Below, one piece after another: positions 7,437-15,289 of a stretch of DNA of 64,000 nt. The number at the start of each line of letters is the position of its first letter. The stretch's first letter is position 1. The position numbers were made by a program, and so were the translations under genes. The notes beneath the pieces are model-generated. The model saw only the letters and a list, made by a program, of their open reading frames with translations. It did no database searches and was not told the origin of the DNA. The stretch comes from CBDBGD01 sp965205235 (GTDB lineage Bacteria > Chloroflexota > Dehalococcoidia > Lucifugimonadales > UBA1127): assembly GCA_965205235.1 (NCBI GenBank), contig CBDBGD010000004.1, positions 62,001 to 126,000 on the forward strand, written 5' to 3'.

Positions 7437-8597
7437 CTAGCCGAGGATCTTCTGCCCGTAGAGCTTGATGGGGTTGTCCCAGAGGATCTTCTTCTTGGAT
7501 TCCTCCGAGATGGGCTGGGTGAGCAGAGACGGGATGGCCTTGTCCGGGTCCGGCGCGTCGGCGTGGGGGTAGTCTGTGTTCCAGACGATGTGGTCGTCAC
7601 CGGAGAGGTCGACTGCGCCCTTGAGGGCCGCCTCGTCGCCGTCGCAGGCCACGAAGCCCTGGCGGAAGAAGTACTCGCTGGGCCGCAGGGGCAGCGTGGG
7701 GGCGTCGAAGAAGACCTCCTGGCGATGGCCGGGGACGGCGTGGTCGTCGAGTCGGCCGAGCCAGAAGGGCAGCCAGCCGGCGCTTCCCTCAAGGAAGGAG
7801 ACGCGCAGCTTGGGGTGACGCTCCAGGATGCCGGTGTAGATGAGGTGGCCCATGGAGATCATGTTCTCAAAGGGGAAGCCGATGGCGTGGTCCAGGGCGA
7901 CGATGACGCCGCCGCCGTCGCCGTGGCGGGCGCTGGAGTGGGGGCGGCCGCTGGGGACGCCGTGGAAGGAGACGGGAGCGTCGTGCTCAATGGCGAGCTC
8001 CCAGAGGCCGGCGTACTCAGGGTCGTGCCAGTGCTTGCCCTTCATGGCCATGGGCATCTGGACGGTGATGGCGCCCTTCTCCAGGCAGCGCCGGACCTCG
8101 GTCAGCAGGCCTTCGATGTCGTGCTGGTTGGGGGTGGCGACGACCATCTTGAGGCGTGAGGGGTCTGCGCTGGCGAAGTCGAGGGACCAGTTGTTGTAGG
8201 CGCGGGTGACGGCCCAGATGAGGTCCTGGTCCTTGCCCTCTGCGCGGATGGGGCCTGCGCCGGTGCCGGGGATGAGGACCATCTTGTCCCAGCCGTAGCG
8301 GTCCATGTCCTTGAGGCGGGACTCGGCGCTCCAGGTGGCCTCGTAGGCGTCGCCGAACTTCTCACGGTTGCGCTGCGTGACCTTGGGGGGCCTGCGGCCA
8401 CGGTCGCCGCCGCGTCCGCCGCGACCGGTGCCCTCGGGGAAGATCTCGCAGGGCGAGTAGTGGAAGAACTGCTTGTTCTCGTAGTCGTTGACCAGGGGAC
8501 GCCGATCGTAGAACTCGGGCTCCATGAACTCACTCCACAGGTCGTAGGGCTCCTGCATGTGAGCGTCTGCGTCGATAACCTTAAAGCCTTTCCACAT
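7437..8597 (-). CDS. Amidohydrolase family protein (DxDxHMQEP subtype)
   Basis: This complete 386-residue enzyme starts at an ATG preceded by GGAGGAGAG. The metal signature VIDADAHMQEP (residues 8-18) is followed by a Gly/Arg-rich insertion (about residues 60-72), VSFHGVPSGRPH in mid-protein, the barrel motif ISMGHLIYTGILERHPKLR, EGSAGWLPFWLGRLDDH, and NTDYPHADAPDPDKA carrying the late metal Asp. These are the marks of COG2159 TIM-barrel hydrolases or decarboxylases. It diverges from a paralogue at 8774, with back-to-back promoters between them. Its closest relative in the window is the truncated gene at the right edge. Confidence 0.92.
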   Translation of the reverse strand: MWKGFKVIDADAHMQEPYDLWSEFMEPEFYDRRPLVNDYENKQFFHYSPCEIFPEGTGRGGRGGDRGRRPPKVTQRNREKFGDAYEATWSAESRLKDMDRYGWDKMVLIPGTGAGPIRAEGKDQDLIWAVTRAYNNWSLDFASADPSRLKMVVATPNQHDIEGLLTEVRRCLEKGAITVQMPMAMKGKHWHDPEYAGLWELAIEHDAPVSFHGVPSGRPHSSARHGDGGGVIVALDHAIGFPFENMISMGHLIYTGILERHPKLRVSFLEGSAGWLPFWLGRLDDHAVPGHRQEVFFDAPTLPLRPSEYFFRQGFVACDGDEAALKGAVDLSGDDHIVWNTDYPHADAPDPDKAIPSLLTQPISEESKKKILWDNPIKLYGQKILG

Positions 8598-8660
8598 ACT
8601 CTCCTCCAGGATGGCCAGATTGCTTGCGCGCAGGCAGCACGCGCAGTTGCATCGCGCGCA

Positions 8661-8689
8661 ATGCTACGGCGCGCTCGCGGGTATGTCAA
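8661..8689 (-). promoter_or_regulatory. Putative promoter of the amidohydrolase at 7437-8597
   Basis: On the minus strand TTGACA (8689-8684) and TAGCAT (8666-8661) are separated by 17 bp. The gene starts 64 bp downstream. It is the left half of a divergent promoter pair. Confidence 0.55.
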
Positions 8690-8707
8690 GTACGCGCGCT
8701 ACGCGAC

Positions 8708-8737
8708 TTGACAACACAGCGCCGTGGAATGTGTAAT
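8708..8737 (+). promoter_or_regulatory. Putative promoter of the amidohydrolases at 8774 and 9937
   Basis: TTGACA (8708-8713), an 18-bp spacer and TGTAAT (8732-8737, five of six matches to TATAAT) precede the GTG at 8774. Its -35 lies only 18 bp from the -35 of the opposing promoter. Confidence 0.6.
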
Positions 8738-8773
8738 GCAACTTTAGAAACTCCGAGCGCTTGGAGGTGGTGC

Positions 8774-9898
8774 GTGCTAGACGGATATCGAGTCATAGAC
8801 GGCGACGGGCACATGCAGGAGCCCATGGACATCTGGGAGAAGTACACGGAGCCTGCGTTCCGTGAGCGCGCTCCCAAGGTGGTGGGCCACGTGGGGAAGA
8901 CGCTGTTCAAGTACGCGCCGGGCGAGGCGTTCCCGCAGGGGAACATGCAGCCGCGGCCGGAGAGCGTCTTTGAAGACTGCCTGGAGCGCTACGGCGACGC
9001 GTACCTGTCCTGGTGGAGCCTGGAGACGCGGATGGCGCACATGGACTCCGAGGGCGTGGACATCCAGGTGGGGTTCCAGACGAACGGCGGGGCGGCACTG
9101 TCGCCGAACATCACGGACCCGAAGCTGCAGGCGGCCCTGTGCCGAGCGTACAACGACTGGGCCACGGACTTCTGCCGCGACTCCAGGGGCCGGGTACAGC
9201 ACATTGGGCTGGTGAGCCTGCTGGACGTGGACGAGGCCGTGGAGGAGATCCGGCGCATCGGCGGCCGGGCCGAGGTTGCGGCGATCAACATCCCGGACTC
9301 GGCGGCGGAGCAGCGGCAGTGGTCGTCGCCGGAGTTCGATCCGCTGTGGGCGGCGCTGGCGGGGGAGGGCCTGGCGGCGTGCTTCCACGGGGGCAGCGCG
9401 CAGGCGCGCATCTTCCGCAGCCTGCAGGGGCCGCTGGCATCGGTGAGCCATGCGATCGGCTTCCCGCTGGACGCGATGGTGTCGATGGGGATCATGATGT
9501 TCGGGTCGGCGATGGAGCGGCACCCGAACCTGCGGGCCGGCTTCTACGAGTCGAACGCGGGGTGGCTGCCGTTCTGGCTGTCGCGCATGGACGACCATGC
9601 CGTGGGCCGGCAGGGGCGCTTCATGTACGGGAGCAGCGTGCCGCTGAAGCCGAGCGAGTACTTCCTGCGGCAGTGCTCCGTGGCGTGCGACGCTGACGAG
9701 GGGACGCTGGGCTTCGTGGTGGACTACATGAACGGCGACAACCTGGTGTTCAACACGGACTACCCGCACCCGGACGCGCCGTTCCCCGGCTCGGTGAGCG
9801 GGATCCTGAGCCGCAACCTGAAGGACGATCACAAGCGGAAGATCCTGTGGGACAACTCTGTGAAGCTCTACGGCGAGCGGGTACTGGCAGCCGCCTAG
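8774..9898 (+). CDS. Amidohydrolase family protein (DGDGHMQEP subtype)
   Basis: A GTG start with GGAGGTG just upstream gives 374 residues beginning MLDGYRVIDGDGHMQEPMD. Family marks are CFHGGSAQARIF in mid-protein, YESNAGWLPFWLSRMDDHA, LKPSEYFLRQCSVACDADE and NTDYPHPDAPFPG, ending with WDNSVKLYGERVL. The frame extends upstream of 8774, but that segment crosses the promoter and is unlikely to be translated. It forms a two-gene unit with the paralogue 38 bp downstream, presumably a recent tandem duplication because both share the Q-E-P-M-D signature and the PDAPFPG tail. Confidence 0.92.
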   Translation: MLDGYRVIDGDGHMQEPMDIWEKYTEPAFRERAPKVVGHVGKTLFKYAPGEAFPQGNMQPRPESVFEDCLERYGDAYLSWWSLETRMAHMDSEGVDIQVGFQTNGGAALSPNITDPKLQAALCRAYNDWATDFCRDSRGRVQHIGLVSLLDVDEAVEEIRRIGGRAEVAAINIPDSAAEQRQWSSPEFDPLWAALAGEGLAACFHGGSAQARIFRSLQGPLASVSHAIGFPLDAMVSMGIMMFGSAMERHPNLRAGFYESNAGWLPFWLSRMDDHAVGRQGRFMYGSSVPLKPSEYFLRQCSVACDADEGTLGFVVDYMNGDNLVFNTDYPHPDAPFPGSVSGILSRNLKDDHKRKILWDNSVKLYGERVLAAA

Positions 9899-9936
9899 GA
9901 CCGAGAGTCGAGAAACCACAAAGGAGAAGGAGAGCC

Positions 9937-11109
9937 ATGCGAAACGGTTTCAGAGTCGTCGACGGCGACGGGCACATGCAAGAGCCCATGGACATGTGGG
10001 AGAACTACATGCCCGCGGGTTTCAAGGACCGCGCTCCGAAGGTGATAGGCCACGCGAGCAAGATCCTGCTGTCCTACGGGCCCTGCGAGGTGTTTCCCGA
10101 AGGGCAGGAGGTGGGCTCCCGGGACCGGACGTTCTTTGACATGAAGGAGCGGTACGGGAAGGCCCTGGACGAGTGGTGGAGCGTCCCGACACGCCTGGGA
10201 CACATGGACGACGAGGGCGTGGACATCGCGGTGGGCTTCCCCACGAACTGCCAGATGCTGGGCTCGCCGACGCTGGTACAGGACCCGGCGCTGCACGTGG
10301 CCCTGTGCGAGGCCTACAACAACTGGACCATCGACTACTGCAAGGACTCGGGCGGACGGGTGAAGACGATCGGGCACGCGAGCTCCATGGACGTGGAGGC
10401 GGGCGTGCAGGAGATCCATCGGATGGCCCGAGCCGCGGAGGTGGTGGGCATCTTCCACCCCGGCATGGACGAAGAGGCGGGCAAGGGCTGGGGCGACGCG
10501 GCGGTGGAGCCGCTGTGGGCCGCCATGGCAGAGACGGACCTGCCCGTGTGCTGGCACGGCAGTGCGTCCCACACCATCGCGACGAACGTGATGGGGAACC
10601 GCAAGGGCAACCTGATGCGCCGCGACAAGTACGGTCCGCTGGGCCACGCCATCGGGCACCCGTTCGGGGCGATGCTGGCGGTGGGCGGCTTCATCATGAG
10701 CGGGGTGCTGGAGAAGTACCCGACGCTCAAGGCGGGGTTCTACGAGTCGAACGCTGGGTGGCTGCCGTTCTGGCTGGCCCGGCTGGACGACCACGCCTTC
10801 GGGCGGCAGGGGGTGTTCCACTCGGACCACACGTCGAGCACGATGTCGCTGAAGCCGAGCGAGTACTTCCAGCGGCAGTGCTTCATCGCCTGCGACGGCG
10901 ACGAGGGGACGCTGAACCTGGTGGCGGAGTACATGGACGGTGAGAACATCGTCTTCAACACGGACTACCCCCACCCGGACGCGCCGTTCCCGGGAGCGGT
11001 GGACAAGTTCTTGGACCAGCCGCTGAAGGACGACCACCGACGGAAGATCCTGTGGGACAACTCGGTGCGGCTGTACGGAGACAAGCTGCTGGCGGGCACG
11101 GGCCTGTAA
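9937..11109 (+). CDS. Amidohydrolase family protein (DGDGHMQEP subtype), tandem paralogue
   Basis: The ATG at 9937 follows AAAGGAGAAGGAG and gives 390 residues starting MRNGFRVVDGDGHMQEPMDMW. Visible motifs are CWHGSASHTIATN, YESNAGWLPFWLARLDDHA, LKPSEYFQRQCFIACDGDE and NTDYPHPDAPFPGAVDKFL. Compared with its neighbour it has a longer middle region after the central His. The metal-site His and late Asp are kept, so it should be active. The transcript probably ends at the strong hairpin at 11131-11166. The substrate is unknown. Confidence 0.92.
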   Translation: MRNGFRVVDGDGHMQEPMDMWENYMPAGFKDRAPKVIGHASKILLSYGPCEVFPEGQEVGSRDRTFFDMKERYGKALDEWWSVPTRLGHMDDEGVDIAVGFPTNCQMLGSPTLVQDPALHVALCEAYNNWTIDYCKDSGGRVKTIGHASSMDVEAGVQEIHRMARAAEVVGIFHPGMDEEAGKGWGDAAVEPLWAAMAETDLPVCWHGSASHTIATNVMGNRKGNLMRRDKYGPLGHAIGHPFGAMLAVGGFIMSGVLEKYPTLKAGFYESNAGWLPFWLARLDDHAFGRQGVFHSDHTSSTMSLKPSEYFQRQCFIACDGDEGTLNLVAEYMDGENIVFNTDYPHPDAPFPGAVDKFLDQPLKDDHRRKILWDNSVRLYGDKLLAGTGL

Positions 11110-11130
11110 GGCCTCCGACAACGACAGTAC

Positions 11131-11166
11131 AAAGGGGCGCGGCGCTTCGAGGCGTCGCGCCCCTTT
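11131..11166 (+). terminator. Intrinsic terminator after the tandem amidohydrolases
   Basis: AAAGGGGCGCG (11131-11141) pairs with CGCGCCCCTTT (11156-11166), and four further pairs (one G-U) continue inside, leaving a 6-nt loop. The short T-run at the 3' end is followed by CAGTTTG. Confidence 0.75.
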
Positions 11167-11222
11167 CAGTTTGCGGACCGGCGCCGGGCCGGCGGGGGCG
11201 TCGCCGCGGGGGTGAAGGAGAC

Positions 11223-11456
11223 ATGGCCACGATAGAGCAGATCGGGCCCAACAGCTACGGCATCGAGCGCGACTTCGAGATCGGCCAAGAGCAGTGGAGC
11301 GTGTACCGGCTGCTGGACGGGGGCACGGTGCGGGTGAAGACGTCCGTGCAGAAGATCTACCAGGTTGTGGACGCGGAGGGAGCGCCGGTCCACGACCAGT
11401 CGGGGCTGCCGGTCTACGCCGCCGCGCACAAGTCGGAGGTGGTGTTCAGCCGGTGA
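11223..11456 (+). CDS. Small hypothetical protein
   Basis: A 77-residue ORF starts at an ATG with GAAGGAG upstream (MATIEQIGPNSYGIERDFEI). It is soluble, lacks Cys, and has an alternating pattern (WSVYRLLDGGTVRVKTSVQK) that suggests a small beta-sheet domain. It follows the amidohydrolase terminator, so it is probably a separate transcript, and it converges on msrA, whose stop lies 13 bp away. I recognise no family. Coding reality is supported by the RBS and natural codon use. Confidence 0.65.
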   Translation: MATIEQIGPNSYGIERDFEIGQEQWSVYRLLDGGTVRVKTSVQKIYQVVDAEGAPVHDQSGLPVYAAAHKSEVVFSR

Positions 11457-11469
11457 GGCGCCCCCGCCG

Positions 11470-12033
11470 CTAGTCGCGGACCTCTGCGCCGGTCTTGAGC
11501 CGGTGCTGGAACTGCTTGCGGAACTTGGCGACCTTGGGCGAGATGATCACCTGGCAGTAGGGCTGGGAGCCGTTGCGCCGGTAGTATTCCCGGTGGTAGT
11601 CCTCGGCCGGGTAGAAGTGGGTGGCGGGCGAGACCGCGGTGACGATGCGGCGGTCCCAGATGCGCTTCGCATCGAGCTCTGCGATGACCTCGCGGGCGGT
11701 CTCCTCCTGCTGGTCAGTATGGGCGAAGATCTCCGAGCGGTACTGGGTGCCGACGTCCGGGCCCTGGCGGTTGAGCGTCGTGGGGTCGTGGACGGCGAAG
11801 AAGACCTGCAGCAGGTCGCGGTAGGAGATGGTGTCGGGGTCGAAGGCGACCTGGACGGCCTCGGCGTGGCCGGTCGTGCCGGTGCAGACGAGCTGGTAGG
11901 AGGGGTTGGGGACGTGGCCGCCGATGTAGCCGGACTCGACGCTCTGGACGCCCTGGAGCTGCTCCATGACCGCCTCGATGCACCAGAAGCAGCCTCCGGC
12001 CAGGGTGGCGACCTGGGTGTTGGTGTTGTTCAT
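11470..12033 (-). CDS. msrA: Peptide-methionine (S)-S-oxide reductase MsrA
   Basis: This 187-residue enzyme reduces methionine-S-sulfoxide in proteins and free methionine. The catalytic motif GGCFWCIEAV is at residues 13-22, followed by family blocks SGYIGGHVPNPSY, TGHAEAVQVAFDP, FFAVHDPTTLNRQGPDVGTQYRS and FYPAEDYHREYY. The ATG at 12033 is preceded by GGAGGAAAG. No MsrB is adjacent. The divergent neighbour is a cytochrome b561, which could hint at a shared redox or oxidative-stress setting, but this is only positional. Confidence 0.96.
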   Translation of the reverse strand: MNNTNTQVATLAGGCFWCIEAVMEQLQGVQSVESGYIGGHVPNPSYQLVCTGTTGHAEAVQVAFDPDTISYRDLLQVFFAVHDPTTLNRQGPDVGTQYRSEIFAHTDQQEETAREVIAELDAKRIWDRRIVTAVSPATHFYPAEDYHREYYRRNGSQPYCQVIISPKVAKFRKQFQHRLKTGAEVRD

Positions 12034-12209
12034 TGTCGCTTTCCTCCGTTAGATTTTCGTCACGGACCACAGAGTCGACGGTCTCATCAATCTCCCTCTA
12101 TTCTCTCACAACATAGAGTACATGTTGGAGTAGAAGAACACGATATGATGGGAAAGCACCATCCGGACACTCATAGAGACATGAAGAGCATGGGGAAGGA
12201 AACGTAACA

Positions 12210-12740
12210 GTGACCACGTCCAGCATGAACTACAACACAGTCACGCAGATCATCCACTGGGTGAGCGCGGCGCTCATCCTCCTCATGATTCCGATGGGGC
12301 TTGTCATGCACAATCTCCCCGAAGGGACGCTCAAGCTCGTCATGTACAATGCGCACGTTTCGGTGGGGATGGCAGTGATCGCCGTCACTGCGTTCCGGCT
12401 GGTGTGGCTGGTGTCCCACCGTTGGCCGGCGCCGCTGCCAAGGCTGTCTCCCTGGCGTCTGAAGGTTTTCACCGGGGTACACGTCATCCTGTACGCAGTG
12501 CTGGTGGTGGTGCTGTTGAGCGGCATCATGATGGTCGTCTCCAGCGGCCTGGCGCCGATACCGGGAACGATTCAGCCGGAGGCGATTCAGGATGTCCCAC
12601 CCCGCACGGTCCATGACATCCTGACCAAGGTGCTGATCGTAACCCTGGTCATCCACATCGTCGGCGTCGTAGATTACCAGGTCCGCAAGGGTGACACCCT
12701 GTCCAGAATGGGAATATCACTGTTTTCCAGATCCGACTGA
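12210..12740 (+). CDS. Cytochrome b561 family protein
   Basis: A GTG start behind GGAAGGA gives a 176-residue membrane protein with four predicted helices. The first carries TQIIHWVSAALILLMIPMGL, whose His is a haem-ligand candidate. Further His residues sit at helix ends (HVSVGMAVIAV, GVHVILYAVLVVVLLSGIMM, VIHIVGVVDYQV), as in bacterial CybB-type cytochromes that pass electrons between quinol and acceptors. GC content is somewhat lower than in neighbouring genes. It stands alone on the plus strand and converges with the amidohydrolase at 12821. Confidence 0.85.
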   Translation: MTTSSMNYNTVTQIIHWVSAALILLMIPMGLVMHNLPEGTLKLVMYNAHVSVGMAVIAVTAFRLVWLVSHRWPAPLPRLSPWRLKVFTGVHVILYAVLVVVLLSGIMMVVSSGLAPIPGTIQPEAIQDVPPRTVHDILTKVLIVTLVIHIVGVVDYQVRKGDTLSRMGISLFSRSD

Positions 12741-12820
12741 CCAGGGAGCGCCAGGTTAGCAGCGGCAATGAGAAGCATCGCCGTTAGAATGCGCCATCTC
12801 CAGGCCTGCGGTCGCTCCCG

Positions 12821-13954
12821 CTACGGCATGAAGCCGTAGAGGCGGCCGGCGTTCTCGCAGGTGAGCTTGCGGAGGACCTTCTGGTCCATGCGGCCCAGGT
12901 CCTGCTCGATGATCTGCTGCGACCAGGGCCAGATGCCGTCCGGGTGGGGGTAGTCCGAGCCCCAGATGACGTTGTCCTCCCCGACTAGAGGGACGATGTC
13001 CGGCACCGTCTCCTCGATCTGGAAGGTGGAGAAGCCGTTGCGACGCCAGAGGTCGCTGGGCCTGTTCTCCAACTGCAGGGACTGGCCGCCAAGACGGTCG
13101 CCGTGGGAGAGGTCGAGGCGAACGAGGACGTAGGGTATCCAGCTGATGCCGCACTCGCCGAGGACGAACTGCAAATCCGGGTAGCGCTCGCAGGCGCCGG
13201 AGGCGATGATGCTGCCGAGGGACTCGACGCCACCGAGCTGGAACATGGAGTTGCGGACGGCCTCGTAGGGGGCGGCGTAGGTGTCGGCCTCGTCGCCCTC
13301 CATCTGGCGGGGCTTGAGGCCCAGGGTGTGGAAGGAGATGGGCATGCGGCACTCTGCCGCCGCGGCCCAAAGGGGGTCCCAGTCCCGGTGGTAGATGGGC
13401 TTCACGGCGTTGGCCGCGGCGAAGTCGACGCCCTTCAGGCCGAGCTTGGCCGCCCGGCGCACCTCCTCGGCGGCGAGGAGCGGGTCGTGGTTGGGGACGC
13501 ACGCCAGCGCAGCCCAGCGGCCGGGCTGGGACTTGCAGAAGTCCGCCGCCCACTCATTGTAGACCTGGTAGACGTAGTGGGTGAGCTCCTTGTCCTCGAA
13601 GAGGAGGCCGATGCCCAGGACGCCGTAGATCACCTCGGCGTCTATGCCGTCGATGGCCATGTCCCTGAGGCGAAGCTCCGGGGTGGTGGGATGGGGGCCG
13701 CCCTCGTAGAAGCCGGCGTCGAACATGGCGTCAACGTGGAGAGAGCGGCCGCGCTCGGGGCGGTTGAAGAGGAAGCCGAGGCCGCCGAACATGCCGAGCT
13801 CCTTGTCCTCGGCGCGCCACTTGGGGCCTTCGTCGGTCTCGATGACGCGCGGGACGGCGTCGGCGAGATGCGGGGGGGCGCGGTCGATCCAGAGGTCGCC
13901 GGGCATCCAGGTCATGTCGATGTGCGAGTCGCCGGAGATTACGCGGTAGTCCAT
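12821..13954 (-). CDS. Amidohydrolase family protein (DSH subtype)
   Basis: The ATG at 13954 (GAGGAGGGGG upstream) gives 377 residues starting MDYRVISGDSHIDMTWMPGD, the same subtype as the truncated gene at 1-846. Family motifs are ISFHTLGLKPRQ in mid-protein, LGECGISWIPYVLVRLD, IWGSDYPHPDGIWPW carrying the late metal Asp, and KLTCENAGRLYGF at the end. The frame continues upstream of 13954 into repeat DNA, but without an RBS. This subtype is more like ACMSD-type decarboxylases and hydrolases than the DxDxHMQEP group. Substrate unknown. Confidence 0.92.
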   Translation of the reverse strand: MDYRVISGDSHIDMTWMPGDLWIDRAPPHLADAVPRVIETDEGPKWRAEDKELGMFGGLGFLFNRPERGRSLHVDAMFDAGFYEGGPHPTTPELRLRDMAIDGIDAEVIYGVLGIGLLFEDKELTHYVYQVYNEWAADFCKSQPGRWAALACVPNHDPLLAAEEVRRAAKLGLKGVDFAAANAVKPIYHRDWDPLWAAAAECRMPISFHTLGLKPRQMEGDEADTYAAPYEAVRNSMFQLGGVESLGSIIASGACERYPDLQFVLGECGISWIPYVLVRLDLSHGDRLGGQSLQLENRPSDLWRRNGFSTFQIEETVPDIVPLVGEDNVIWGSDYPHPDGIWPWSQQIIEQDLGRMDQKVLRKLTCENAGRLYGFMP

Positions 13955-14051
13955 GTTGTGCCCCCTCCTCCACGGTTCTCGGTGCGAGTGTACTACGCGG
14001 ACGGGCCTCAGCCCAAGACCCCGGAGGGGGAGAGGGGGGCTTTGGTGCGGC

Positions 14052-14178
14052 CTGGGGTGGGCCCACCCGCCCACCCTCGGAAGTTGGGGGGCTGCGCCCC
14101 CCAGACCCCCGCGCCTTCACCCGCCGCTGTGCGTCGGCCCTTTCCTCCAGGGAGAGGCGGGGATGGATGCGAGGTTCC
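14052..14178 (+). repeat. Composite repeat cassette (R3, R4 and the left arm of R1)
   Basis: R3 (14052-14112) shows GGTGGGCCCACC and then GGGGGGCTGCGCCCCCC with AGACCCCC. R4 follows (14117-14162). The first ten bases of an R1 palindrome, GCGAGGTTCC, lie at 14169-14178 and are cut there by the IS30-family element. The remainder of R1 resumes at 15212. Confidence 0.75.
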
Positions 14179-14198
14179 CTAAACTCACAAACGAAGTG

Positions 14199-14219
14199 CA
14201 ACACCTGGTTAAGGTGTTG
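14199..14219 (+). promoter_or_regulatory. Hairpin immediately upstream of the transposase start
   Basis: CAACACCT (14199-14206) pairs with AGGTGTTG (14212-14219) around GGTTA. It ends 2 bp before the ATG at 14222, overlaps the left inverted repeat and leaves no Shine-Dalgarno. It could restrain translation from read-through transcripts (inference). Confidence 0.5.
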
Positions 14220-14221
14220 TC

Positions 14222-15211
14222 ATGGGAAGACGATATAGGCATGTCACCATTGAAGAACGCTGTGAAGTGGCCCGACTACACGCCCTGGGACACTCGGTCC
14301 GTCAAATTGCGGCAGCTCTGGATCGCTCGCCATCAACCGTGGCTCGGGAACTGACGCGCAATGGGTCGCGGACCCAGGGCTATCAGCCTCGGTATGCCGA
14401 CCAGCACGCCCATGCCCGGCGCTGGCGCGGCGCTCGCTTGGAACGGGATGCAGGGCTCCGGCAGCAGGTCCTCTCCTGCCTCAAGCAGGGCTGGTCCCCT
14501 GAGCAGGTGGCGGGACGCATGGCCATGGAGTCAGGCAAACCCGTCATCTCCCACGAGAGCATCTACCGCTTCATCTACGCCCAGATCGCTCGCAAGAAGG
14601 ACTACTCCTGGCGCCACTACCTGCCCCGCGGAAAGTCCAAGCGGGGATGGCGGGGACGCAGAGGAGGAAGCTCTGCCTCCTTCATTGCCCACCGACTTCC
14701 CCTGGCCCACCGCCCCCAGGAGGCTGCCTGCCGCCAGACCCCTGGCCACTGGGAGGCGGACCTGATGGCCTTCGGCCGCCGAGGCCCCGTGGTCCTAGCC
14801 CTGCACGAGCGCTACTCCCGCCTCCTCATCGCCCTGCGGCCCGAAGGGAAGGCCTCCAGCCCCATCGCCGGCGCCATCATGCAAGCCCTGAGCTTCTTCC
14901 CTCCTGCATGGCGCCAGACCGTCACCTTCGACAATGGCACGGAGTTCGCCCGCCATCACGCATTGCACGCGCTGGGCATTCAGACCTTCTTCTGCGATAC
15001 CCACTCACCTTGGCAGAAGGGCGGCGTGGAGAACGCTATCGGCCGCATGCGGCGCTCCCTTCCCCGGAAGACCGACCTGGCGACCGTCTCCGACGCCCGG
15101 TTTGCTCAGCTCGTCCGCTCTTACAACAATACCCCTCGCAAGTGTCTGGGGTACCGCACCCCGGCAGAGATCTATGCTGCCCAGGTGTTGCACTTGAAAT
15201 GTGAATTCACC
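14222..15211 (+). CDS. IS30-family transposase (no stop codon inside the element)
   Basis: An N-terminal helix-turn-helix (residues about 8-46, TIEERCEVARLHALGHSVRQ and onward) precedes a DDE catalytic core. The visible acidic triad is GHWEAD (D180), TFDNGTEF (D237) and QKGGVENAIGR (E270), with the IS30-like D-33-E spacing. The typical ending YNNTPRKCLGYRTPAEIYAAQ runs into the right inverted repeat. No in-frame stop occurs before the element's end at residue about 330. The frame stays open through the neighbouring antisense DNA to 16840, so the native protein would depend on host sequence for its stop. The copy otherwise looks intact. Confidence 0.88.
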
Positions 15212-15289
15212 TTCCTGCCTCCGCAGGAACGACGAAAAAGGTGGCAGGAAGGGGGCCCTTCGAGAGCCTCCGGGCGAACGGGGGCGGGA
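15212..15289 (+). repeat. Remainder of the interrupted R1 palindrome, then R2
   Basis: TTCCTGCCTCCGCAGGAACG at 15212-15231 continues as ACGA and is the right part of the R1 copy split by the IS. A diverged R2 module (CCCTTCGAGAGCCTCCGGGC) follows at 15256-15275. Confidence 0.65.

Larger units (their letters stand above)
14179..15211 (+). mobile_element. IS30-family insertion sequence in a palindromic repeat
   Basis: The element is about 1033 bp. Its terminal inverted repeats share a perfect 15-bp core, AAGTGCAACACCTGG (14194-14208) and CCAGGTGTTGCACTT (15181-15195), extending imperfectly outward to about 14180 and 15209 (23 of 29 matches). It carries one transposase gene. The flanks are the two parts of one R1 palindrome, with TTCC present on both sides as an apparent target duplication. 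IS30-type elements are known to favour palindromic targets, which agrees. The exact ends are uncertain by 1-2 bp. Confidence 0.85.

Noticed and set aside
9010..9700. Alternative-frame ORF inside the amidohydrolase at 8774
   Set aside because: It is out of frame with the conserved protein, Gly/Arg-rich and without an RBS.
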